Part shown: positions 28,317 to 35,406 of the stretch, piece after piece | How positions within the stretch are numbered: the first letter of the stretch is position 1 | Layout of the letters: each line of letters begins with the position of its first letter | Source: CBDBZL01 sp965213545 | GTDB taxonomy: Bacteria > Pseudomonadota > Alphaproteobacteria > Sphingomonadales > Sphingomonadaceae | Direction: 5' to 3' | Assembly: GCA_965213545.1 (NCBI GenBank) | Contig: CBDBZL010000002.1 | Coordinates: forward strand, 1,612,001 to 1,676,000 | Length of the DNA stretch: 64,000 bases | The notes under the pieces: generated by a model | The model's database searches: none | What the model was told of the DNA's origin: nothing | What the model saw: only the letters and a program-made list of their open reading frames with translations | Made by a program: the position numbers and the translations under genes

Positions 28317-29249
28317 ATGTATGTCGCCATCGCGATCGTTGCCTTCGCCAACCCGGCGGATGTGCTCGCGTGCCTCGATGCGCTCGGCCGGCAGACCCAC
28401 ACCTCGTTCGAGGTGGTGATCTGCGAAAACGGGGATACCGTGGCGCATGCGCATATGGCGCGGGTGCTGCCCAAGGCGCTTCCCGGCGGACAGCCGGTCA
28501 CGCTGCTGCATGCCTCGGATAACCCCGGCTACGCAGGTGGGATCAACCGCTGCTTCGCGCAGTGCAAGAGGGCCGATGCCTGGTGGGTGCTCAACCCCGA
28601 CACCATCCCCGAATCCAGCGCGCTGGCGGCCATGGTCGCCCGGCTGGCCCGAGGGGACGTGGCGGCGGTGGGCGCGCTGGTGTTGCTGTCAGGCAACGAG
28701 CGGGTGCTGGCCGGAGGGCGCTGGCGCGGCTGGCTCGCGCGCGTGGAGACGTTGCGCTTCGCCGGGCCCGACGCAGCGTTGCCGAGCGCGCGCCAGATCG
28801 AGCCGCTGCTCGACTACCTGTCGGGGGCAACCATGCTTGTCGGTCGCCGGATGGTCGAACGCGTGGGCCTAATGCGCGAGGATTATTTCCTCTATTGCGA
28901 AGAGGTCGAATGGTGCCTGCGCGCGCGCCGGGCGGGCCTGCGGTTTGGCTTTGCTCCCGATGCGCGCGTGGTCCATGCGTGTGGAACCACCACCGGATCG
29001 AGCGGTCCGGTCGCAGGTCGTTCGCGCTTGGCGATCTATCTCGACGAGCGCAACAAGCTCAATCTCGTGCGCGACCTGCATGCTGCGCGACTGCCTGCCG
29101 CCACCGCCGCGGCGCTGTTCCTCCTTACCTTGCGATTCGCCCGGCGGGGGGCATGGCGCGCCTGGGGTCATGCGCTGGCGGGCTGGCGCGCAGGCATAGG
29201 GGGTGAGCGGGGCAAGCCCGACTGGTTGGCACGGCGCAGGCGTCTTTAG
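28317..29249 (+). CDS. Family 2 glycosyltransferase (rhamnosyltransferase-like)
   Basis: A 310-residue GT2 enzyme: IAIVAFANPADVLACLDAL, VVICENGD, the donor-site block DNPGYAGGINRCF, the metal motif WVLNPDT, and DYFLYCEEVEWCLRARRAG, which is typical of the WcaA/RfbF-type rhamnosyltransferases of polysaccharide clusters. The C-terminus is basic. It is divergent from the GT2 at 27355-28224. Likely role: adding a sugar to a lipid-linked or surface glycan on the cytoplasmic face. Confidence 0.88.
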   Translation: MYVAIAIVAFANPADVLACLDALGRQTHTSFEVVICENGDTVAHAHMARVLPKALPGGQPVTLLHASDNPGYAGGINRCFAQCKRADAWWVLNPDTIPESSALAAMVARLARGDVAAVGALVLLSGNERVLAGGRWRGWLARVETLRFAGPDAALPSARQIEPLLDYLSGATMLVGRRMVERVGLMREDYFLYCEEVEWCLRARRAGLRFGFAPDARVVHACGTTTGSSGPVAGRSRLAIYLDERNKLNLVRDLHAARLPAATAAALFLLTLRFARRGAWRAWGHALAGWRAGIGGERGKPDWLARRRRL

Positions 29250-29339
29250 CCAAGTTCTGCCCTGTCATGAGCGATTTTCCACCGCAACGGCAACGGTAGG
29301 TAAGGCAATCTTAATGTCTGGGTGGCACATGCTCTGGCC

Positions 29340-29666
29340 ATGCCCGGCGAACGATCTATATCGCGAAATGATCGCTCGGGGCTCTGGCGGGCCGGCTGGC
29401 CAGCACATCTCGCGCAGCTGGGATGGGCCATGCTCGGTATCTATCTGCTGGTAGGGGCAATCTGGCCATCCGCCTGTCAGCCGATCAATCCATTCGAGAT
29501 TTATTCCTGCGCTGCGCAACTGCCGATGAGCGGTCGCTGGCAGGAAGCGGCGCTGCTGGCATGGTTGTGGATCAGTCCGCTGATGCTTGCGCTTGTCGTA
29601 TTGCGCCGCCTTCACGAATGGCAGGGACCCTATGCCGGTCCACCGGCGAGGCGGCGGACCCAGTGA
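29340..29666 (+). CDS. Hypothetical two-span membrane protein
   Basis: A 108-residue product. Hydrophobic helices lie at about 25-45 (LGWAMLGIYLLVGAIWP) and 74-93 (ALLAWLWISPLMLALVV). Two cysteines (CQPINPFEIYSC) sit in the loop between them and could face the periplasm. ATG 29340 is chosen; GTG 29322 in frame would add six residues. It follows the rhamnosyltransferase-like gene by 90 bp on the same strand and may be its operon partner. No family recognised. Confidence 0.6.
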   Translation: MPGERSISRNDRSGLWRAGWPAHLAQLGWAMLGIYLLVGAIWPSACQPINPFEIYSCAAQLPMSGRWQEAALLAWLWISPLMLALVVLRRLHEWQGPYAGPPARRRTQ

Positions 29667-29742
29667 CTACAGGACGGGAGGTTGCGAGCCAAGGGTAGCG
29701 AACCTCCCGAACATATCCGACCGGCAGGAGAGGATCGGCGCT

Positions 29743-30222
29743 CTAGCTTTTCCGGTCGCGCGCAGCCGCTTCGCCGCGACCGCCATAGCCGCGCTGTTGT
29801 GCATCGCGTGGTTCTTCGCTCGTGCTCTCCCCCGATGATCGCTCGCTCTTGGCGGAAGACGTGCCGCCGGCACCGGAAGCTTGCTCGGCGCCTTGCCGGT
29901 GCGTGTTCTGCGGCTGATTGAGTTCATATTGGTCATATGGCGGGGTGGCCGAACCAGCAGGATTGTCCGTCGCTTGGCGCTGATTGCCTGCCAGCGGACC
30001 GCCCGGCTGGGCCTGCATGTCCTGTCGATCGGGGTTGCCATGACCGGTCGCCGCCCGGCCCGCACCCCGCGCGCCGGCACCGCTGCCGCCGGTCGCCTGG
30101 TTGCTCGCCTCGGGCTTCCCGCCCGACTGGTTCTCGCGCGGGCCGGTGCGTTCGGGCTCGCCCGGGGCGCGGTGGGTGCTTTGCGTGACATTGCGCGAAT
30201 CTTCGGGTTCGTATTCACCCAT
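29743..30222 (-). CDS. Hydrophilic, probably disordered protein of unknown function
   Basis: A 159-residue product with no hydrophobic segment, very rich in Gly, Gln, Ala, Ser, Arg and Glu, starting MGEYEPEDSRNVTQS. The composition, with repeated polar blocks (QNTHRQGAEQASG, KSERSSGESTSEEPRD), suggests an unfolded chain. I believe similar N-termini occur in other sphingomonad hypothetical proteins, but that is memory and unchecked. It lies between the small membrane protein and nrdB, divergent from nrdB. It could be a stress-related or nucleic-acid-associated protein; nothing in the sequence proves a role. Confidence 0.65.
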   Translation of the reverse strand: MGEYEPEDSRNVTQSTHRAPGEPERTGPRENQSGGKPEASNQATGGSGAGARGAGRAATGHGNPDRQDMQAQPGGPLAGNQRQATDNPAGSATPPYDQYELNQPQNTHRQGAEQASGAGGTSSAKSERSSGESTSEEPRDAQQRGYGGRGEAAARDRKS

Positions 30223-30470
30223 CGAAGGTCTCCATCTTCATCTCTGCGTTATCCCTCCGAACGGGGCGTGCCGCAGACCTGTTCCGGCTTTGCGACCATC
30301 TGCTGCGATAATTCGTGGACGGGCCCGCCTCATCCGACCAGGTCCGCGCCCCGCACTAACCCGCGACAAAGCGCGTTATCCCCGCCAAAAGCGCCGCCCG
30401 CACCTTCGATTTCCCGCGGCGAACTCCTATATCACCCAGCCCCTCAAGCCGCCCGCCGGAGACCCGCCAG

Positions 30471-31541
30471 ATGTCGCTTCTCGAAGCCCGCAAGACCTAT
30501 AAGCCGTTCGAATATCCGTGGGCCTACGAGTTTTGGAAGCGTCAGCAGCAAGTGCATTGGCTGCCCGAGGAGGTGCCGCTGGGGGAGGATTGCCGCGACT
30601 GGGCGCAGAAATTATCGGCCCACGAGCGCAATCTGCTGACCCAGATTTTCCGCTTCTTCACCCAGGCCGATGTCGAGGTGCAGGACTGCTACCACGACAA
30701 GTACGGCCGGGTGTTCAAGCCCACCGAAGTCAAGATGATGCTGACCGCGTTCTCCAACATGGAGACGGTGCACATTGCTGCCTATTCGCATCTGCTCGAC
30801 ACGATCGGGATGCCCGAGAGCGAGTATGGCATGTTCCTCGAATATGAGGAGATGAAGGCCAAGCACGATTACTTGCAGCAATTCGGCGTCGATAGCGACG
30901 AGGACATTGCGCGGACATTGGCGATGTTTGGCGGTTTCACCGAGGGGCTGCAGCTTTTTGCAAGCTTTGCCATGCTGATGAACTTCCCGCGCTTCAACAA
31001 GATGAAGGGCATGGGGCAGATCGTCTCCTGGTCGGTGCGCGACGAGACGCTGCATTGCGAGGGGATCGTCCGGCTGTTCCACGCCTTCGTCAAGGAGCGC
31101 GACTGCCTGACCAAGGCGGTGCGCGAGGACATCATCGATTGCTGCCAGAAGACCGTGCGGCTCGAGGATGCGTTCATCGACCTGGCGTTCGAGATGGGCC
31201 CTGTCTCGGGGATGACGCCCAAGGACATCAAGAAATACATCCGCTACATCGCCGACTGGCGACTGGGCCAGCTCGGCCTGCCCGCGATCTACCTGATCGA
31301 GGATCACCCGCTGCCGTGGCTGGCGCCCCTGCTCAACGGCGTCGAGCATGCCAACTTCTTCGAGACCCGCGCCACCGAATATTCCAAGGCGGCAACCCGC
31401 GGCAACTGGAACGATGTCTGGTCGAGCTTCGATTCGCGCCGCAACGCCAGAGCCGCTAACGAGGAGGACGAGGCCGCGACCAATGCGCCAGACGAGGGGC
31501 CGGGGCTGTTCGGGGATGACCGCGCCGTGGCGGCAGAGTAA
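30471..31541 (+). CDS. nrdB: Class I ribonucleoside-diphosphate reductase, beta subunit
   Basis: Holds the di-iron centre and tyrosyl radical that start catalysis in NrdA. In 356 residues: metal ligands in FFTQADVEVQDCYHD, Glu98/His101 and the probable radical Tyr105 in NMETVHIAAYSHL, and the second ligand set in WSVRDETLHCEGIVRLFH. No ATP-cone precedes the core (it begins MSLLEARKTYKPFEYPWA), so allosteric control has not moved to this subunit. The C-terminal tail is acidic with a short GPGLFGDD segment that would contact NrdA. Separated from nrdA by two glycosyltransferases and small genes. Confidence 0.95.
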   Translation: MSLLEARKTYKPFEYPWAYEFWKRQQQVHWLPEEVPLGEDCRDWAQKLSAHERNLLTQIFRFFTQADVEVQDCYHDKYGRVFKPTEVKMMLTAFSNMETVHIAAYSHLLDTIGMPESEYGMFLEYEEMKAKHDYLQQFGVDSDEDIARTLAMFGGFTEGLQLFASFAMLMNFPRFNKMKGMGQIVSWSVRDETLHCEGIVRLFHAFVKERDCLTKAVREDIIDCCQKTVRLEDAFIDLAFEMGPVSGMTPKDIKKYIRYIADWRLGQLGLPAIYLIEDHPLPWLAPLLNGVEHANFFETRATEYSKAATRGNWNDVWSSFDSRRNARAANEEDEAATNAPDEGPGLFGDDRAVAAE

Positions 31542-31545
31542 TCGA

Positions 31546-32475
31546 TAAAGACGTAGCCCCTAATGTGTCGCGTTCGCTATTTAATTGAAAGCGCAGAACA
31601 TCTCGACTGACTTGAGAGAAAGATGACCGACAATAAGACCATTACGAGTTTTAGGCGAGGAGCCCTGATCGCTCCGCCGATACTTCTGAAACCAGATGGT
31701 TTTGAAATGTGTCAAACTGAGCAATATCTCAAATTAGAAAAGCTCGCAACGATGTATTTCGATGGTGCTGGTGTAGTAAGCAATAACATGGCTTCGCTGC
31801 CTCCCACCCCGGGTCAGACCTACTTGATCGACGAAGGATTTATGGTTCATGAAAGGTTCGAATATAGCCATATGCTTGGAAACGAAGTATCAAACGGGTT
31901 AGATTTAAAGGCCGCTTAAATACATGACTTTTTAAGTGCCCGTCCGGAGAGCCAACACGGGCGATGGTCGGTCATTGATACCGAAGGACCAGCTATCTAT
32001 AACTACGGTCATGACCGTGTTTTTCTTGAGCTATTAGATCGATTTCCTATCCCGCATGATCAAGTATCTCTTGAGGATATTGTCCAGTTTCGCCAACAAC
32101 ACCGTAAAGCTCTTTATAAGTTTCGGCTTAGTTTGGACCATTCTTCAAAAGGTTTGGTTAAATCTGAGCATCCGGGAATTATGGATGGAATTTGCGATAA
32201 AATTGAAGACCAACTGGAAGTTATATCAAAGGCAGCGAAGCGAGGATCGTTAAAAACTGTGATGGCTAACGTTAAACTTGGTCTCAAATTAAGCGATTTG
32301 GCTGTAGAAGTAGTGAAGGCCGTTTTTGGTATAATACCTGGGGTTTCGGTTTCTATAAATAACTGGCTTTCGGTTAGTATTGATAAGTCGTTTGGTCAGC
32401 ATCCGTCGCTATCTAGAGATTGCGAATACATCTTGTGTGCCATAGATAAAGATATAGTTCGGGGTTAGTACGAAA
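31546..32475. other. AT-rich island (probable horizontally acquired segment)
   Basis: Composition changes abruptly after the nrdB stop and returns at about 32.48 kb. A hand count of 31681-31740 gives 19 G/C in 60 bases, against roughly two thirds G/C in flanking genes. It contains only the interrupted DUF6236-like gene. No integrase, transposase, terminal repeat or tRNA flank is visible. The right edge coincides with the last codons of ung, whose C-terminus is unusual. Confidence 0.7.
31623..32468 (+). pseudogene. DUF6236-like gene interrupted by an in-frame TAA
   Basis: One frame runs from ATG 31623 (GAGAGAAAG upstream) to TAG 32466-32468, broken only by TAA at 31917-31919. The first part (98 residues) has RRGALIAPPILLKPDGF. 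The second, which reads on in the same frame without a break, has HGRWSVIDTEGPAIY, RVFLELLDRFPIPHDQVSLE, DIVQFRQQHRKALYKFR and a hydrophobic C-terminal stretch. The order and the PLEDI-x-FR type block resemble the DUF6236 family as I recall it (unknown function, about 280-330 residues); the joined frame is 281 codons. The base composition is clearly AT-richer than the surroundings, which suggests transfer. A CAA/GAA/AAA-to-TAA change would explain the stop. Confidence 0.55.
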
Positions 32476-32484
32476 GAAGAGTGG

Positions 32485-33201
32485 TTAGTGGGGCGGGTGA
32501 GTAAACTCTCCAGCTAATAAACCGCGGCAAAACACCACCCCCCGCCCCCGGTCCGCCAAGAACCCATTCGCCCGACTGAACGGCCGCGAGCCGAAAAATC
32601 CGCGGTGCGCTGACAGGGGGCTCGGGTGGGGGCTTGAGATCACCAGGTGCCGGCCACCGTCCCGCAGTCCCCCGATGCGCGCCGCCTTGGCCTGCGCGTG
32701 GGCGCCCCACAGGATGAACACCGCGGGTTCCTCACGCGCGGCCACGGCGGCGACGGCGGCGTCGGTGATCGTTTCCCAGCCCTGTCCCGTGTGACTTCCA
32801 GCCCGGCCCGCTTCCACGGTCAGCGCGCTGTTCAACAGCAGCACGCCCTGGCGCGCCCAGCGGCTCAGGTCGCCGCTGGCCGGGGGCTGCACGCCGCAAT
32901 CGTCGGACAATTCGCGAAAAATATTGCGTAGGGAAGGCGGATGGGGGACGCCATCGGGCACCGAGAAGGCGAGCCCATGCGCCTGGCCGGGGCCGTGATA
33001 GGGGTCCTGCCCCAGGATCATCACGCGCACCTGGTCCAGCGGCGTCAGCACGAAGGCGGTGAGGCGCTGGCCGCGCGGCGGATAGATCACCTTGCCCGCT
33101 TCTTCCTCGGCCCGCAGCCAGCCGCCCAGCCGCCGCCCCTGGGGCGATGCGCAGGCGGGTTCGAGCACCGCGCGCCAGCTTTCGGGAATGTCCTCTGCCA
33201 T
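32485..33201 (-). CDS. ung: Uracil-DNA glycosylase, family 1
   Basis: Removes uracil from DNA in base excision repair. In 238 residues: catalytic water-activating motif GQDPYHGPGQAHGLAFSVP (Asp66), GVLLLNSALTVE, and the DNA-intercalating loop HPSPLSAHRGFFG (from 192). After ANGFLADRGRG the family normally ends within a few residues with an IDW-type motif; here it reads VVFCRGLLAGEFTHPPH instead. The end lies at the border of the AT-rich island, so the natural 3' end may have been replaced. The catalytic parts are intact and activity is likely. ATG 33201 is preferred over GTG 33207. Confidence 0.92.
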   Translation of the reverse strand: MAEDIPESWRAVLEPACASPQGRRLGGWLRAEEEAGKVIYPPRGQRLTAFVLTPLDQVRVMILGQDPYHGPGQAHGLAFSVPDGVPHPPSLRNIFRELSDDCGVQPPASGDLSRWARQGVLLLNSALTVEAGRAGSHTGQGWETITDAAVAAVAAREEPAVFILWGAHAQAKAARIGGLRDGGRHLVISSPHPSPLSAHRGFFGSRPFSRANGFLADRGRGVVFCRGLLAGEFTHPPH

Positions 33202-33286
33202 TGACACGCGGTGTTAACCTTTTGCGCGCAGTGTGGGCCAGCGGGCCTTTCGCTTAATCCCCCGCTCCTCTAAGACCCGGCCACGC

Positions 33287-33904
33287 ATGACAGTCCATTT
33301 CCACGAAGAAGACCTGCCGCAAGGCGTATTGGCGGCGGGACCGGTGGCGGTCGACACCGAGACCATGGGGCTGGTCACCTTGCGCGACCGGCTGTGCCTG
33401 GTGCAAATCAGCGATGGCGGGGGCGATGAGCACCTGATCCGCTTTGCCAATGGCAGCGCTTTCGATGCTCCCAATCTGAAGCAGGTGCTGGCCGACCCGG
33501 CGCGGGTGAAGATCTACCATTTCGCCCGTTTCGACCTGGCCGCGATCGCGCATTATCTGGGGATCGATGCGGCGCCGGTGTTCTGCACCAAGATCGCCAG
33601 CAAGCTGACGCGCACCTATACCGACCGCCACGGGCTGAAGAACCTGGTCTCCGAGATGCTGGGCGAGGATATCTCCAAGCAGCAGCAATCGAGCGATTGG
33701 GGTGCGCCAGTGCTGAGCGAACCGCAGCGCGACTATGCAGCCTCCGACGTGCGCTATCTGCACCGGCTGCGCACATTGTTCATCGAGCGGCTGGAGCGCG
33801 AGGGGCGCAGCGAATTGGCGCAGGCGTGCTTTGCCTTTCTCCCGGCACGTGCGCGGCTCGACCTTGCCGGTTGGGCCGAGCGCGACATCTTCAGCCACGA
33901 GTAA
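33287..33904 (+). CDS. rnd: Ribonuclease D-type 3'-5' exonuclease
   Basis: A 205-residue DEDDy exonuclease: Exo I VDTETMGL, Exo II HFARFDLAAI, Exo III YAASDVRYLHRL with the conserved Tyr and Asp. It lacks the HRDC domains of full RNase D, as is usual for this short alphaproteobacterial type. It would trim tRNA or other RNA 3' ends. Divergent from ung by 85 bp, and followed by lptC after 26 bp, an order well known in alphaproteobacteria, so rnd-lptC-lptA is probably one transcript. Confidence 0.93.
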   Translation: MTVHFHEEDLPQGVLAAGPVAVDTETMGLVTLRDRLCLVQISDGGGDEHLIRFANGSAFDAPNLKQVLADPARVKIYHFARFDLAAIAHYLGIDAAPVFCTKIASKLTRTYTDRHGLKNLVSEMLGEDISKQQQSSDWGAPVLSEPQRDYAASDVRYLHRLRTLFIERLEREGRSELAQACFAFLPARARLDLAGWAERDIFSHE

Positions 33905-33930
33905 GGCACTCACGGACAGGCGATGCATTG

Positions 33931-34587
33931 ATGACCGCACAGGCCGACCGGATCCGCAACAGGCGGCAGGCCTTCGCGGCGCCCGGTGGCTCGTTCGACC
34001 GGATCATCAAGTTGCTGGCGATCGGGTTGCCTGCGCTGGTAGGAGCGATCGCGGCCATGATGCTGATCGCGCCGCTGTCCGATCGCGGCGAGGTGAGCTT
34101 CCTGCTCGATCGCAACGAGGTGGATGTCGCCGAGGACCGGCTGCGCGTAGATGCGGCGATGTATCGCGGCCAGGATGCGCGCGGGCGGCCCTATTCGCTG
34201 GTGGCGGGCGAGGCGGTGCAGCGCAGCGCCAGCGAGCCCTTGGTGCGGATGGAGGACCTGGTCGCACGGATCGTACTGCCCGAGGGACCCGCGGTGCTCA
34301 GCGCGTCGTCGGGCCGTTATGCCATCGATCAGGAAGAGGTAGCGATTCCGGGCCTGGTGCGCTTTCGTGCTGCTGATGGCTACCGGATGGACGCGCGCGA
34401 CGTAACCATCGATCTGGTCGAACGCGTGCTGCGCGGCGAGGGGCAGGTAGCAGGAACGGTGCCGGCGGGCAGCTTTTCGGCGCAGCGGCTGGAGGTCGAC
34501 CTCGCTACGCGCACGGTCGTGCTGGAGGGCAATGCGCGCATGACCATGGTTCCCGGTCGCCTGGCGCTGCCGGGCGGCACGCCGTGA
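33931..34587 (+). CDS. lptC: LPS export ABC system protein LptC
   Basis: The bitopic inner-membrane part of the LptBFG-C-A lipopolysaccharide bridge. In 218 residues there is one N-terminal helix (LLAIGLPALVGAIAAMMLIAP) and then a beta-jellyroll periplasmic domain with the alternating hydrophobic strands of LptC (FSAQRLEVDLATRTVVLEGN at the end). Placed between rnd and lptA, its usual place. Confidence 0.88.
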   Translation: MTAQADRIRNRRQAFAAPGGSFDRIIKLLAIGLPALVGAIAAMMLIAPLSDRGEVSFLLDRNEVDVAEDRLRVDAAMYRGQDARGRPYSLVAGEAVQRSASEPLVRMEDLVARIVLPEGPAVLSASSGRYAIDQEEVAIPGLVRFRAADGYRMDARDVTIDLVERVLRGEGQVAGTVPAGSFSAQRLEVDLATRTVVLEGNARMTMVPGRLALPGGTP

Positions 34588-34636
34588 TCATGCCCGCCGC
34601 TTCCCTGACGCGGCGCGCTGCGCTATTGGGTCGCTG

Positions 34637-35242
34637 ATGGCCAAGTTGTCTTATTCGAGCCACGTCACCCGACGGTCTTCGCCCGACCGCCCGCGTGGTG
34701 CTCGATCGGGTCTGGCCCGGCTTGCCCTGCGGGGTCTTGCCGGTGGCAGCATTGCCGGCGCGGCGGCGGCATTGGGCTTCGGCTCGCTGGCGGGCGCGCA
34801 GGACATTGCCGGCTTCGATTCGCGCCAACCGGTGACCTATGCGGCCGATCGGCTCGAACTGCAGGACCGGCAGAACCGCCTTATTCTGGCGGGCGACGTG
34901 GTCATCAGCCAGGGCGACCTGAGGCTTACCGCAGGCCGGACGACGGTGGCCTATTCGGATGCCGGCAGCTTGCGCATCCAGCGGATCGACGCGACCGGCG
35001 GGGTGACGGTGACCCGGGGCGGCGAGCGGGCGAGTGGGGATGCGGCGGTCTATGATTTCAACCAACGCGTGATCGTGCTTTCGGGCGGAGTGGCGCTGCG
35101 CCGGGGTGCCGACAGGCTAGACGGCGGGCGGCTGGTGTTCGACCTCGATACAGGCGTCGCCAGCGTGGAAGGCGGGGGCGCCGCGCCCGGAAGGTCCCAG
35201 GACGGGCGGGTAACCGGCACCTTCCTCGTACCCGAACGCTGA
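34637..35242 (+). CDS. lptA: Periplasmic LPS-binding protein LptA
   Basis: Periplasmic bridge protein that carries lipopolysaccharide from LptC to LptD. In 201 residues: a basic N-region followed by a signal helix (LAGGSIAGAAAALGFG) and the OstA-type beta-jellyroll with VTYAADRLELQDRQNRLILA, GDVVISQGDLRLTAGRTTVA and ASGDAAVYDFNQRVIVLSGG. It follows lptC by 49 bp. In most relatives lptB comes next; here the next gene is on the other strand, so lptB must be elsewhere. Confidence 0.88.
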   Translation: MAKLSYSSHVTRRSSPDRPRGARSGLARLALRGLAGGSIAGAAAALGFGSLAGAQDIAGFDSRQPVTYAADRLELQDRQNRLILAGDVVISQGDLRLTAGRTTVAYSDAGSLRIQRIDATGGVTVTRGGERASGDAAVYDFNQRVIVLSGGVALRRGADRLDGGRLVFDLDTGVASVEGGGAAPGRSQDGRVTGTFLVPER

Positions 35243-35406
35243 ACGCGATCCACTTCGGCGCGGTGGCGAGCAATAGGTGCCGAGCCACATTCTGGAGGCG
35301 CTGTACGACATCGCGGGTACCGCTAACCCGATAGGTGCTGCCGTAAGCGAACCGGCTCCGGTCCGCTTCCTAACCTAGCACGCTGTCGGCCGTCATTCCG
35401 AAAACA

